In this document: piece after piece, positions 26,596 through 35,774 of the stretch
How positions within the stretch are numbered: the stretch's first letter is position 1
How the letters are laid out: every line of letters begins with the position of its first letter
Source: Hyphomicrobiales bacterium
GTDB taxonomy: Bacteria; Pseudomonadota; Alphaproteobacteria; Rhizobiales; Rhizobiaceae
DNA: 64,000 nucleotides
Assembly: GCA_900473185.1 (NCBI GenBank)
Contig: UCKU01000012.1
Location: 212,581-276,580, forward strand
Direction of reading: 5' to 3'
Notes under the pieces: model-generated
Seen by the model: only the letters and a program-made list of their open reading frames with translations
What the model was told of the DNA's origin: nothing
Databases searched by the model: none
Made by a program: the position numbers and the translations under genes

Positions 26596-28380
26596 TTAAG
26601 CGGGCAATTGGAAGATCCAGTTGGCGATCAGCACGATGGCGAGGCCGCCGGCGAGCGCGAGATATGGCAGTATCCCGGCCTTTTTGACACCGAGGTCCTG
26701 CCCCACGAGCCCGAGATCGTCCATGGCACCGGGCGGGAATTTGCCACCGTCGCGGACGTAGTGGCGATAGGCGAAAACCGGCAGGATAAGCGCGGCGAAG
26801 ATGAAGCCGACCCAGAGCGCATTGGCATAGCCCCAGACCTTGGCGCCGGCGCCGAGGAAGAGCGCGTTGACGAAGGCAAGCACGGTATTGACGCCGATCA
26901 GCCAGGTGGGGGCCTTCCAGGGGCGCTCGACATGACCGGAATCCATGCGATGGATCCATCCGGAATTAAGGTTCAGGAAATTGAAGATGATGTAACCGAC
27001 ATTGGAGACGGCGAGCACGAAGAAATAGCCGCCAGCGTCGGACGCGATCGCCAGCAGGAAAAGGTTGAAGGCAAAGTCCGTCCACATCGCCCGGGTCGGG
27101 GCGCCGTGTTCGTTGACATGGTCGAGATATTTCGGCAGCCAGCCATCCTTCGAGCCCTGGTAGAGCGTGCGCGACGAGCCTGCCATCGCCGTCATGATGG
27201 CGAGGAAAAGCGCCATGATCATCAGCACGACGAGAAGCTGGGTGACGACGCGGCCGGCACCGATCAGTCCGCCGAGTGCTTCGGCGACACCCGTCCCGTC
27301 AATGATGCCCGGCGCCAGCATGCCCGCATGACCGAGCACGCCCTGGAAGGCGAAAGGTACGAGGAAGAAGAACAGGCAGCAGGCAAGGCCGGAATAGAAG
27401 ATCGCCTTGAAGGTATCCGTCTTCGGGTTCTTCAGTTCGCGCGTATAGCAGACCGCAGTCTCGAAACCGTAGGTCGACCAGGCGGCAATATAGAGACCGC
27501 CGAGGAAGAGCGTCCAGCCGCCATTGCTCCAGGTGCCGTCGGTGCCGGCATAGGCCGCCGTCGGCGGCACCAGCCCGGTGACGTTGGCGCTAACTATCTG
27601 GCCGCTGATGATCGGATAGAGACCGATGATGAGCAGCGGTACGAGCACGATGATCGCCAGCCATTTCTGGACGCTCGCCGTCTCGGAGATACCGCGATGC
27701 TGGATCGCAAAGATGATCAGCATCAGGATGCCGCCGATGAAGAAGGTGGCGTTGATATTGGCGGTGGCGAGGAAGGGAATGCTGAAGCTGACGAACGACC
27801 AGCTGCGGATCGCCGGCGTCAGCGTGGCGACGCCGTCCGCGCTCAGCAGCGCCTTGACCGCATCCTCAGGCGAAGTGCCAGCATGGGCAGCAATATATTC
27901 GGCAACGCGGGGGCTATCGGCCGTAATCGAAGCGGCATGCGCGCTGATCCAGGCAAGGACCGCCTGCGAATCCGCTGCCGGGATCGGGAAGAAGGCATTG
28001 AGAATATATCCGGCCGCAATGGCGCAGCCGAGCGAAAGCACCGGAGACCAGGCAAACCAGTTGCACCAGACGGACAGCGGCGCGATGAATTTCGAATAAC
28101 GCAGCCAGGCCGTGGCGCCATAGACCGATGCGCCGCCCGACTTGTTGCCGAACATGCCGGCGATTTCGGCATAGGTAAAGGATTGCAGGAAGCCCATGAT
28201 CATCGAGATGATCCAGACCACAAAGGCGAGCTTGCCGGTCGTACCTGCAATACCGCCGATGGAGAAGAGAACAAGCGGTGGCACGCCGGCTGCCACCCAA
28301 AACGCGCCCTTCCAGTCAAGCGCGCGTATAAGCTTACCTTCGGTGCCGGCGGCCACGCCGGCGTCCACGATATCCGTCAT
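26596..28380 (-). CDS. APC-superfamily permease, candidate methylated-amine transporter
   Basis: A 594-residue amino acid/polyamine/organocation-type permease with about 12 hydrophobic segments and a large loop near residues 140-190. It has FTYAEIAGMFGNKSGGASVY (TM2 consensus of APC proteins) and YGFETAVCYTRELKNPKTD (TM6-loop region). The start at 28380 (MTDIVDAG) is preceded by GGGGAATTTCACCG; the upstream extension is rejected for lack of hydrophobic or family sequence. It is divergent from tdm across a 247-base promoter region. Uptake of TMA, TMAO or methylamine is inferred from this location, not from sequence. Confidence 0.82.
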   Translation of the reverse strand: MTDIVDAGVAAGTEGKLIRALDWKGAFWVAAGVPPLVLFSIGGIAGTTGKLAFVVWIISMIMGFLQSFTYAEIAGMFGNKSGGASVYGATAWLRYSKFIAPLSVWCNWFAWSPVLSLGCAIAAGYILNAFFPIPAADSQAVLAWISAHAASITADSPRVAEYIAAHAGTSPEDAVKALLSADGVATLTPAIRSWSFVSFSIPFLATANINATFFIGGILMLIIFAIQHRGISETASVQKWLAIIVLVPLLIIGLYPIISGQIVSANVTGLVPPTAAYAGTDGTWSNGGWTLFLGGLYIAAWSTYGFETAVCYTRELKNPKTDTFKAIFYSGLACCLFFFLVPFAFQGVLGHAGMLAPGIIDGTGVAEALGGLIGAGRVVTQLLVVLMIMALFLAIMTAMAGSSRTLYQGSKDGWLPKYLDHVNEHGAPTRAMWTDFAFNLFLLAIASDAGGYFFVLAVSNVGYIIFNFLNLNSGWIHRMDSGHVERPWKAPTWLIGVNTVLAFVNALFLGAGAKVWGYANALWVGFIFAALILPVFAYRHYVRDGGKFPPGAMDDLGLVGQDLGVKKAGILPYLALAGGLAIVLIANWIFQLPA

Positions 28381-28627
28381 CGGTGAAATTCCCCATTCTA
28401 TTTGTTCGGGACGTAGCTTTGCGTACGTCTCCCTGAACGCGCCTCCCGTGGCATTGCATGGGCTGCCCGGCATTTTCTCGATCCGCGTTCCCGAGCGGAT
28501 TTCCGAGTCTCGACCCTTTATGCATAGTGAAGATATTTTCTTTTTAGTCAACATCCCTTTACTTTCGGGCGGCATTTTGTCAGCATGATTTGCGTGCCGG
28601 AGGGCACATCAATCCCATGAGGACCAC
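28381..28627. promoter_or_regulatory. Divergent promoter region between the APC permease and tdm
   Basis: The 247 bases include an A+T-rich block at 28533-28551 (ATATTTTCTTTTTAGTCAA). A similar block lies upstream of mgsA. Read on the minus strand it gives TTGACT, a good -35 hexamer, facing the permease. The rest shows no obvious repeat. Confidence 0.45.
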
Positions 28628-30997
28628 ATGCGAGATCTCCATCCCGGGATGTCAGGGGTGCGACCCGTGTCGGCAAGCATCATCCGCTATCCCGGTATCC
28701 CCGCGCTACCCGAGGGTGTCGAGCGTTACCGCTGCAAGGGCGGTGGATCCCTTGTTGTCCGCGTCGAGGCAGGCGACCACGTCACCCTGATCGACAGCGA
28801 AGGTGGACAGGCCTGCGAGCTTTCCTTCCTCGATGAAAACGGCCGGTTTCAATCGGCCGGCCTCGGCGCAGCCTTCACCGGCTCGGCCGACGGACTGAAG
28901 GCCATTCTCTCTTCGGGTGACGAGAGTGCTGCCCGAACCCGCACGGCGCTTGAGCGACGCGGTGCCGATCTCGCCACGGCAGGTGCGATCCGCATCTTCA
29001 GCGAAGCCTCCACTCCCGGCAGCAGGGCGGAGTTTGCGATCACGATGAAGGGTCTGCTGATTGCCGCCGCACCTGCGACGGCGATGTCGCCTGACGCGCA
29101 GGATACGGCAACGCCGATCGAGATCCGCATCAGGCGCAGCAGGCTGATCCGCGACTATGCCGCGGCCCTCCCCGAGCCGATGGCCGATCCGATCGAAGAC
29201 ATCCGGATCAGGGCGGCGACCGCCTCGGCCTATTTCGTCCGTGCCGGAGAGTTCATCCAGATCATCGACGTCTACGGCCGGCAGTGCACTGATTTTCAGG
29301 CCTTTGCCGCACGCAAGGTCGACAAGGGCCTTGATCTTGCGCTCGATTCCACCGTTACCCGCACCCTGCTTGGCCGCAGCTATCCCGCCCCCGGTCTGCC
29401 GTCGAAAGCGTTCGACCGCGACTTCGAGCCGCTGGTGGAGATCGTGCAGGACACGGTCGGCCGCCATGACGCATTCGCGACTGCCTGCAATTCGCGCTAC
29501 TATGACGACATGGGCTATCCCGGCCATGTCAATTGCACCGACAATTTCAATGCGGCGCTGGCGCCTTACGGCATATCCGGCCGCAAGGGCTGGGAGGCGC
29601 TCAACTATTTCTACAATACGAATATCGACCACAACAACCAGCTCTACCTCGACGAGCCATGGTCGCGGCGGGGCGATTATGTGCTGATGCGGGCGCTGAC
29701 CGATCTCGTCTGTGTTTCCTCCTCCTGCCCGGACGATATCGATGCGGCCAATGGCTGGGACCCGACCGATATCCACGTGCGCACCTTTTCCGGAAAAGAG
29801 AAATTCTCAAGAGCGGTAGCCTATCGCATGACCCCTGACGCTGATGCAGAACTGACGCGGGAAACCGCTTTCCACCCTCGCCTTGCGGCACTGACGCGGG
29901 ATTACACCGAATATCGCGGCTACTGGCTCCCGAACCGGTTTTCCTCTGAAGGTCCGGTCGAGGAATATTGGGCCTGCCGTGAAAGAGCCGCCGTCATCGA
30001 CCTGTCGCCGTTGCGCAAATTCGAAGTTACAGGCCCGGATGCCGAGGAACTGCTGCAATACTGCCTGACGCGCGACGTGCGCAAGCTGTCGACCGGACAG
30101 GTCGTCTATTCGGCCATGTGCTACGAGCATGGTGGCATGATCGACGACGGCACGCTCTTCCGCCTCGGCGACAAGAATTTCCGCTGGATCGGCGGCGACG
30201 ACTATAGCGGCATATGGCTGCGCGAACAGGCCGAGAAGAAGGGCTTCAAGGCCTGGGTACGCTCTTCGACAGACCAGATGCACAATATCGCCCTGCAGGG
30301 ACCAAAGAGCAGGGACATCCTCAAGGAGATCATCTGGACGGCGCCACGCCAGCCTGAGATCGGCGAACTCGAATGGTTCCGTTTCACAGTCGGCCGCATC
30401 AGTGGCTTTGAAGGCGCCCCTGTCGTCGTCTCGCGTACCGGCTATACCGGCGAACTGGGCTACGAGATCTTCTGTCATCCAAAGGATGCGCTGACCGTCT
30501 TCGATGCCGTCTGGAAGGCCGGCGAACCCTATGGGCTGAAGCCGATGGGACTTGAAGCGCTGGACATGGTCCGCATCGAGGCAGGCCTCGTCTTCGCCCA
30601 TCACGAATTCGACGATCAGACCGATCCCTTCGAGGCCGGCATCGGCTTTACCGTGCCGCTCAAGTCCAAGCAGGACGATTTCATCGGCCGCGAGGCGCTC
30701 CTGCGCCGCAAGGAGCATCCGCGTCACCTGATGGTCGGTCTCGATATACAGGCGAACGACGCGGTCGGCCATGGCGACTGCGTCCATGTCGGCCGCGCTC
30801 AAGTCGGCGTTGTCACCAGCGCCACGCGCTCTCCAATCCTCGGCAAGACGATCGCGCTCGCTCGCGTCGATGTCACCCATGCCGTCGTCGGCAGTGCGGT
30901 TGAGATCGGCAAGCTCGACGGCCAGCAGAAGCGCTTGCCGGCGGTCGTCGTGCCGCTGTCGCACTACGACCCGCAGAAGACCCGGCCGCGTTCGTAA
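28628..30997 (+). CDS. tdm: Trimethylamine N-oxide demethylase (aldolase), DUF1989-GcvT fusion
   Basis: A 789-residue cytosolic enzyme with the architecture of Methylocella Tdm, which splits TMAO to dimethylamine and formaldehyde and hands formaldehyde to tetrahydrofolate. Residues about 20-150 form a degenerate module resembling DUF1989, residues about 195-400 the full DUF1989 domain, and residues about 410-785 a GcvT/aminomethyltransferase domain (RTGYTGELGYEIF; SRPILGK-like SRSPILGK). Cys287, Cys303, Cys362 and Cys367 in the DUF1989 domain are candidate zinc ligands. The ATG at 28628 follows AGGACCAC; an ATG seven codons on is possible. tmm on the opposite strand 700 bases away makes the preceding step. 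Confidence 0.85.
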   Translation: MRDLHPGMSGVRPVSASIIRYPGIPALPEGVERYRCKGGGSLVVRVEAGDHVTLIDSEGGQACELSFLDENGRFQSAGLGAAFTGSADGLKAILSSGDESAARTRTALERRGADLATAGAIRIFSEASTPGSRAEFAITMKGLLIAAAPATAMSPDAQDTATPIEIRIRRSRLIRDYAAALPEPMADPIEDIRIRAATASAYFVRAGEFIQIIDVYGRQCTDFQAFAARKVDKGLDLALDSTVTRTLLGRSYPAPGLPSKAFDRDFEPLVEIVQDTVGRHDAFATACNSRYYDDMGYPGHVNCTDNFNAALAPYGISGRKGWEALNYFYNTNIDHNNQLYLDEPWSRRGDYVLMRALTDLVCVSSSCPDDIDAANGWDPTDIHVRTFSGKEKFSRAVAYRMTPDADAELTRETAFHPRLAALTRDYTEYRGYWLPNRFSSEGPVEEYWACRERAAVIDLSPLRKFEVTGPDAEELLQYCLTRDVRKLSTGQVVYSAMCYEHGGMIDDGTLFRLGDKNFRWIGGDDYSGIWLREQAEKKGFKAWVRSSTDQMHNIALQGPKSRDILKEIIWTAPRQPEIGELEWFRFTVGRISGFEGAPVVVSRTGYTGELGYEIFCHPKDALTVFDAVWKAGEPYGLKPMGLEALDMVRIEAGLVFAHHEFDDQTDPFEAGIGFTVPLKSKQDDFIGREALLRRKEHPRHLMVGLDIQANDAVGHGDCVHVGRAQVGVVTSATRSPILGKTIALARVDVTHAVVGSAVEIGKLDGQQKRLPAVVVPLSHYDPQKTRPRS

Positions 30998-31003
30998 AAA
31001 CCT

Positions 31004-31654
31004 TTATTCTGCCCTGCGCTGGGCGCTGGTGATCGCCCTTGCGGCCTCTTCGGAAGAATTGGCGAGCTGACGCATCTCAGCGGCGAGCACGGCGAAGCCG
31101 GATCCCGCCGTCCCCGCCCTTGCCGCCTCGATGCCGGCATTGACGGCGAGCAGCTTCAGGTAGCGCAGCGAGTGTAGGATCTCGTTGGTCTTCGAGGCGG
31201 TGATGCGCATACCCGCAGTCTGCTCGTCGATGCGCCGGTAGAGCGACTCGATGTTGATGATGCTGCCCTCAAGATAGAGCAACTCGCCGTTTTCGTTCCA
31301 GACGCCTCCACCCGTCTCCGTCACCCAGACATGATGTCCCTCACGGTGGCGGATACGATATTCCATCGTCCAGTCGGTGCGGCTTTCCAGCGCGATGCCG
31401 ACGACCTGGTCCATTAGCGGCACATCCTCCTCGCACATGATCGAGGTGAAGGTGCGCGTGCTGTTGCCGATGATCTCTTCGGCCGGATAGCCGAAGATGC
31501 GTTCGATGCCATCGGTCATCTCCAGCATCGTGTAGTTTTCATCCGCACGGCAGCGATAGAGAAAACCGCTCATTCGGCCGAGAACACTGCTCTGAAAATC
31601 CATGAAGACCACGCTTGAGAAAATGAGTTGCAGATCGGGTTTGCTTCGTCTCAT
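31004..31654 (-). CDS. Soluble PAS sensor with truncated MCP-type signalling hairpin
   Basis: A protein of about 216 residues with no membrane segment. A PAS domain (FLYRCRADENYTMLEMTDGI, GYPAEEIIG, HHVWVTETGGGVW, then a PAC-like end) occupies roughly residues 25-135. A helical segment ending AVNAGIEAARAGTAGSGFAV and LAAEMRQLANSSEEAARAI follows. That is the highly conserved tip of methyl-accepting chemotaxis proteins, but only the N-terminal arm and tip are present. It may therefore signal through another MCP-like partner or be a stand-alone amine or redox sensor. ATG at 31654 assumed; MDFQSSVL at 31603 is an alternative. Tail-to-tail with tdm, seven bases apart. Confidence 0.75.
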   Translation of the reverse strand: MRRSKPDLQLIFSSVVFMDFQSSVLGRMSGFLYRCRADENYTMLEMTDGIERIFGYPAEEIIGNSTRTFTSIMCEEDVPLMDQVVGIALESRTDWTMEYRIRHREGHHVWVTETGGGVWNENGELLYLEGSIINIESLYRRIDEQTAGMRITASKTNEILHSLRYLKLLAVNAGIEAARAGTAGSGFAVLAAEMRQLANSSEEAARAITSAQRRAE

Positions 31655-31720
31655 TTCAAACACGCCGGAAAGGGCCGCGACGGACGACCCTTTCTCGGTT
31701 ACGCGGGAGCCTGGGAAAGA

Positions 31721-33058
31721 TCAGTTGCGCAGATATTCCTCCATGGAATCGTCGAGCGCCTCGACCCAGGGTGTGTGATGCGTCGGCGACATGTTGCCGG
31801 TCATCAGCGACCGGTAGGCATGGTCGCGGAACCCCATGATGTTGTGGGCCTTGTGATGCTCCCACTCCATGAAGGTCTTGTTGGTCCCCTCGATGTCGAA
31901 GCTCGGATAGTCGGTTTCGGCGAGCAATTCCTTCACATAGTCACCCTGATACCAGATCATCTGCTCAGCATCCTCGAGCGTCTCCTCGCGGGCCCGCCAC
32001 ATGTCGAAATTCGCCTTCAGTTCCTCTTCCGGCGGCAGTTTGATGCGGCCCATCATGACGTCGCGGGCCCACCAGGCCTGCACGTCGAACATGTTGAAGG
32101 TGTAGAACTGATCCTGCATGCCGATATAGAAAAGCTGCGGATTCCCATCGAAGATCACGCCCTTGTAGAGATGGTCGGCCCAGAGGCGGTTGGCGGTCTT
32201 GAGCCTCAATTCGTCTGGCAGGAAGGGGAAGTGATGCTGGTATCCCGTGCACAGGATCAGTGCATCCACGTCCTTCGTCGAACCGTCAAGGAAATGGGCG
32301 GTGCGGTTTTCGAGCCTGGTGAGCAGTGGCCGTTCTTCGAAATTATCCGGCCAGTTGAACCCCATCGGCTTCGACCGATAGCTCGTGGTGACCGACTTGG
32401 CGCCGTATTTCCAGCACTGCGAACCGATATCCTCGGCCGAATAGCTGCGGCCGACGATGAGGATATCCTTGCCCTTGAATTCCAGCGCATCGCGAAAGTC
32501 GTGGGCATGCAGGACGCGGCCGTTGAAGGTCTTCACGCCCTCGAAATACGGGACATTCGGTGTCGAGAAGTGGCCGCTTGCCACCACGACATAGTCGAAT
32601 TCCTCGTCGTACATGCGATCTTCGAGGCGGTTGTGCGCAGTGACCGTGAATTTCTTCGTGCGCTCATCGAAACGCACCATGCGAACAGGCGTATTGAAGC
32701 GCACCCAATGGCGGACATTCGCCTTCTCGACGCGGCCCTTGATATAATCCCAGAGCACGGCGCGCGGCGGATAGGAGGCAATCGGCTTGCCGAAATGTTC
32801 CTCGAAGGAATAATCGGCAAATTCCAGGCATTCCTTCGGTCCGTTCGACCAGAGATAACGATACATGCTGCCGTGAACCGGCTCGCCATATTCGTCGAGC
32901 CCGGTGCGCCAAGTATAGTTCCAAAGCCCGCCCCAGTCGGACTGCTTTTCGAAGCAGACGATCTCCGGGATCTCCGCACCCTTCTTTGCGGCCGACTGGA
33001 AGGCCCGCAACTGGGCAAGCCCGGAAGGACCGGCGCCGATGACGGCAACTCTTGTCAT
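31721..33058 (-). CDS. tmm: Trimethylamine monooxygenase (bacterial flavin-containing monooxygenase)
   Basis: A 445-residue FAD- and NADPH-dependent monooxygenase oxidising trimethylamine to TMAO. Seen are the FAD site [17 protein letters not shown] at the N-terminus, the FMO signature [11 protein letters not shown] (FxGxxxHxxxF), and the NADPH site [14 protein letters not shown]. Length and the [19 protein letters not shown] region match characterised Tmm from Methylocella and marine bacteria, which also oxidise dimethylsulfide. It is the last gene of the long minus-strand operon and follows AAGGGGAATGCTTC. With tdm opposite and the demethylase module upstream, the physiological substrate is most likely TMA. 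Confidence 0.9.
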   Translation of the reverse strand: MTRVAVIGAGPSGLAQLRAFQSAAKKGAEIPEIVCFEKQSDWGGLWNYTWRTGLDEYGEPVHGSMYRYLWSNGPKECLEFADYSFEEHFGKPIASYPPRAVLWDYIKGRVEKANVRHWVRFNTPVRMVRFDERTKKFTVTAHNRLEDRMYDEEFDYVVVASGHFSTPNVPYFEGVKTFNGRVLHAHDFRDALEFKGKDILIVGRSYSAEDIGSQCWKYGAKSVTTSYRSKPMGFNWPDNFEERPLLTRLENRTAHFLDGSTKDVDALILCTGYQHHFPFLPDELRLKTANRLWADHLYKGVIFDGNPQLFYIGMQDQFYTFNMFDVQAWWARDVMMGRIKLPPEEELKANFDMWRAREETLEDAEQMIWYQGDYVKELLAETDYPSFDIEGTNKTFMEWEHHKAHNIMGFRDHAYRSLMTGNMSPTHHTPWVEALDDSMEEYLRN

Positions 33059-33125
33059 GAAGCATTCCCCTTTTCGATTATATCGACATTCTTATCTTAT
33101 GCAGTCGTTCGCCACCCGCCCGGCA

Positions 33126-34166
33126 CTAGTCAGGAAAGATGCCGGGGCTTGTCGGCGCGCCGTCGTCAAATCTGGAAAGCCAGTCGATGGTCGTCTCGCG
33201 ATAGCGGGTCAGTCCCTTGTAGTCGATGAGCTCTACTGGCAGGGTTTTCAGCACGCGCGGAAAGCGGCGCGCCCATTTCGGCACCGTCACCAGCTCCTCC
33301 ATATTCATCAGGTAGCAACGGATGACGAAGAGGATCGCGTTCGAGCGCGGCAGGCGCCAGAGGCTCTGCAGCTCTACGCGCAGATGCACCTTCTCCCCGA
33401 CATTCTCTGATGTCACCGTCGTACGGTCCGGTCCCCATTTGTGATAGTTCTCCGGACTGGTATCCAGCCGCGGGTTGATGGTCATCGTCCAGTTGAAACG
33501 GCGCGTCGGCTTGCCCTGCTGCAGGTTCAGGAGGAATTTCAACGCCCTGTCGAAGACGCCGATCTGGTGAGCGAGCGGTACCGGCCCGTGCCATTCCATG
33601 AAATTCATGCCGATATCGAAATCGAGCGACCAGTCGGCCTGCGTCGTCACCATGCCGGCATCCATCCATAGATTGCCGTCACGCTGGTCGACGATGCAGA
33701 AATCTCCCTGAGCTTGGCGAGTAATGTATTCGAGGGGCTCATATGGCAACGTCGAACGGTCGCCGAAGGTGAAACTGTCGTCGATGCCGAGCGGCCGGTT
33801 GATCCAGCGGCACTGGTCGCCGTTCCTGATCAGCGTGAAATGCTCGGGATAGCCGGCAGCCTGCTCTTCCATCAGGAGCTCCAGCGTATCCCATTGCGCC
33901 GTCATCATATGCGGCAGCGCCTGGTAGCGCAGAGGATCTTCTTTCAGCACCAGCGCCCGATCCTGCATCTCGGCGACATAATGCTCGTCGACATCGATGA
34001 GGCTTTCGAACACAGTGCCCCCGCGGCCCTTCACATGCGGCTCCATGTTGACCGAATACATGTATTCGTCGCGATCGAAGGGAAACGGAAAGCGCCGGAT
34101 ATTTTCCGGGCTGTTGCGATAGGTGAAGTCGTCGCGGAAGGTTTCCTGTTTGAAGACGATGGCCAT
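33126..34166 (-). CDS. Haem-dependent oxidative N-demethylase alpha subunit (DUF3445), dimethylamine monooxygenase
   Basis: A 346-residue DUF3445 protein. Characterised members (HODM alpha of Pseudomonas mendocina, the Dmm system of marine bacteria) use a PAS-like fold binding haem to demethylate dimethylamine to methylamine plus formaldehyde. Recognisable segments are FPFDRDEYMYSVNMEPH, WTMTINPRLDTSPENYHKWG and HLRVELQSLWRLPRSNAILF. Its start follows AAGGAGAACGGAC. It is encoded with a reductase, a small zinc-ribbon subunit and a GcvT-like subunit, the full subunit set of the enzyme. Literature lettering of Dmm subunits varies, so no symbol is given. Confidence 0.85.
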   Translation of the reverse strand: MAIVFKQETFRDDFTYRNSPENIRRFPFPFDRDEYMYSVNMEPHVKGRGGTVFESLIDVDEHYVAEMQDRALVLKEDPLRYQALPHMMTAQWDTLELLMEEQAAGYPEHFTLIRNGDQCRWINRPLGIDDSFTFGDRSTLPYEPLEYITRQAQGDFCIVDQRDGNLWMDAGMVTTQADWSLDFDIGMNFMEWHGPVPLAHQIGVFDRALKFLLNLQQGKPTRRFNWTMTINPRLDTSPENYHKWGPDRTTVTSENVGEKVHLRVELQSLWRLPRSNAILFVIRCYLMNMEELVTVPKWARRFPRVLKTLPVELIDYKGLTRYRETTIDWLSRFDDGAPTSPGIFPD

Positions 34167-34194
34167 GTCCGTTCTCCTTGTTCCGCTTTCAGCT

Positions 34195-35160
34195 CTAGAG
34201 GTCGAGGCTCAGCCTGTTTCCCTCGAAGCGGGAGACACAGATCATCACCTTGCGGCCGGAGGCCTTTTCTTCATCGGTCAGATAGACGTCGTGATGGAGG
34301 AGCCTGCCCTCGCAGGCCGCAACCGCCGTCTCGCATTGTCCGCAGGCGCCTCCCCGACAGAGGAAGGGCGCGTCGACCCCCGCCGCCTCGATCGCCTCCA
34401 ACATGCTCTCGTGATGTCCGACATGGACCGTCTTTTCCGATCTCAGTAGCTCTATGTCGAAGGGCTTGCCGGGCTGGGAGGATAGAAACCGTTCCGAATG
34501 TAGGTTCTGCTCAGGCCAGCCGGCCTCCAATCCCGCTCTCAACACGCCATCAATCATGCCCGAGGGTCCGCAGACATAAAGATGCGTGCCGAGCGGCTGG
34601 CTGTCGAGCAGGCGGGCGACAGGAATGAAGTTGCGCTCCGCATCGCAATAAATCTTCACCCGATGCGGACCATAGCGTTCGACCAATTCCCGGCAATAGG
34701 CGCCGCGGTCATGGGAACGCACAGCATAATGCAGCTCGAAACCGGCGCCCTCACGGGAAAACTGCTCCATCATCGCGATGAAGGGCGTGATCCCGATGCC
34801 GCCGGCGATCAGAAGATGCTTGCGGCCGCGCCAGTCCGGCTGAAAAAGGTTGACGGGATAGGAGACCTTCATCTCGTCGCCTTCCCGCACCTTCTCGTGC
34901 ATGAAGGTCGAACCGCCGCGGGAGTTCTCGACGTGCAACACGCTGATCTCATAGGCAGAACAATCCTGCGGCGGCGACATCAGCGAATAGGCGTTTCGCC
35001 TCATATGCCCTTCGTCATTCATAGAGACGATGACATGCGCGCCACCCGAAAAATAGGGCATCGGCCGGCCATCGAGGCGTTCGAAACGGAAGCGCTTGAT
35101 ACGGTCGGCGACCGGCGTCACCTTCGTCACGCGGACGGGAATTTCTGTACCACCGCTCAC
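34195..35160 (-). CDS. PDR/VanB-type reductase subunit of the dimethylamine monooxygenase
   Basis: A 321-residue electron-transfer protein of the phthalate dioxygenase reductase class. The flavin-binding motif RNAYSLMSPP lies near residue 55, the nicotinamide-binding GGIGITPFIAM near 115, and a C-terminal plant-type 2Fe-2S domain contains CRGGACGQC (C-x4-C-x2-C) with a later Cys in KVMICVSR. It passes electrons from NAD(P)H to the haem subunit. The start is a GTG at 35160 overlapping the upstream stop (GTGA) and preceded by GGAGGAATTGTTCCT. Generic Rieske reductase function is excluded by context: no Rieske oxygenase is present. Confidence 0.87.
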   Translation of the reverse strand: MSGGTEIPVRVTKVTPVADRIKRFRFERLDGRPMPYFSGGAHVIVSMNDEGHMRRNAYSLMSPPQDCSAYEISVLHVENSRGGSTFMHEKVREGDEMKVSYPVNLFQPDWRGRKHLLIAGGIGITPFIAMMEQFSREGAGFELHYAVRSHDRGAYCRELVERYGPHRVKIYCDAERNFIPVARLLDSQPLGTHLYVCGPSGMIDGVLRAGLEAGWPEQNLHSERFLSSQPGKPFDIELLRSEKTVHVGHHESMLEAIEAAGVDAPFLCRGGACGQCETAVAACEGRLLHHDVYLTDEEKASGRKVMICVSRFEGNRLSLDL

Positions 35161-35762
35161 AGGAACAATTCCTCCGGATCAGGGGCGCTGCCCGGCTCTT
35201 CGGCATCGATATTGACGCCCTGGAAGGCGCCGAGCCGGCGCGAATAGTGATCGCGCACCAGGAGCGGCAGGCCGCAATGGCTGCAGGTGAAGGGACTGTG
35301 CGTCACATTCTCGGTGATGCCCTTGCAATGCACGCATTGGACGCGCCGCGCGAGCGACCCGCGTTGTTCCGTGATGATCGACGCGTAGTCCATGCCATGG
35401 TCTAATGCGACCATCATCGCCTGGCCGATAAAGCCTTCGGTGCCTGAAAGATAGAGCCGCGTGCCCATGCGGGCGGTCGTCAGCGATCCCTTCAGCCGGA
35501 AGAGCAGCGTGGGGATCGTCGGGGCGACAAAGAACATGTCGGCGTCGAGGCGGCGCAGTGCCTCGTCATGGCCCTTTCCCTGCGAACCGCGGGCGACATA
35601 GAGGATCTCGCTGCGGGAAAGGAGGCCTGCATCAAGCCCCGCCGTCTGGTCAAGAAGGGCATTCGCGCCCTCTCCCTCCAGCGCAAAGATATGATGCCGG
35701 GCCTGCGGCTGGATCGTCAGCCCCTTGTAGACCGGCCGGCTCTTGATGCCTTCGACAAGCAT
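35157..35762 (-). CDS. DmmA-like small subunit with zinc-ribbon, dimethylamine monooxygenase
   Basis: A 201-residue protein matching the family annotated as dimethylamine monooxygenase subunit DmmA-like. The N-terminal 130 residues resemble a flavin or nucleotide-type fold (FVAPTIPTLLFRLKGSL, GTRLYLSGTEGFIGQAM). The C-terminal part carries two Cys pairs, CVHCKG and CSHCGLP (about residues 143-163), forming a zinc ribbon or rubredoxin-like knuckle. It ends in an acidic tail. It follows GGAGGCGCAGGC and overlaps the reductase gene. Its mechanistic role in the HODM complex is structural or electron-transfer by inference. Confidence 0.78.
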   Translation of the reverse strand: MLVEGIKSRPVYKGLTIQPQARHHIFALEGEGANALLDQTAGLDAGLLSRSEILYVARGSQGKGHDEALRRLDADMFFVAPTIPTLLFRLKGSLTTARMGTRLYLSGTEGFIGQAMMVALDHGMDYASIITEQRGSLARRVQCVHCKGITENVTHSPFTCSHCGLPLLVRDHYSRRLGAFQGVNIDAEEPGSAPDPEELFL

Positions 35763-35774
35763 GCCTGCGCCTCC

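Noticed and set aside
26345..26959. Minus-strand frame ending at 26345 considered as an insertion-sequence or transposase remnant
   Set aside because: The upstream two thirds are a frame shadow of the permease; the last 60 codons show no DDE or integrase motif and no terminal inverted repeats flank it.
26527..28386. 619-codon plus-strand open frame
   Set aside because: Antisense to the APC permease; highly charged composition typical of reverse-complement reading in GC-rich genes.
28381..28627. Glycine riboswitch before the GcvT-domain gene tdm
   Set aside because: The gap has no tandem glycine aptamer-like conserved segments; the gene is not glycine cleavage.
28706..30964. Two long minus-strand frames opposite tdm
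   Set aside because: They lie wholly inside tdm, show no motif, and tdm has clear domain support.
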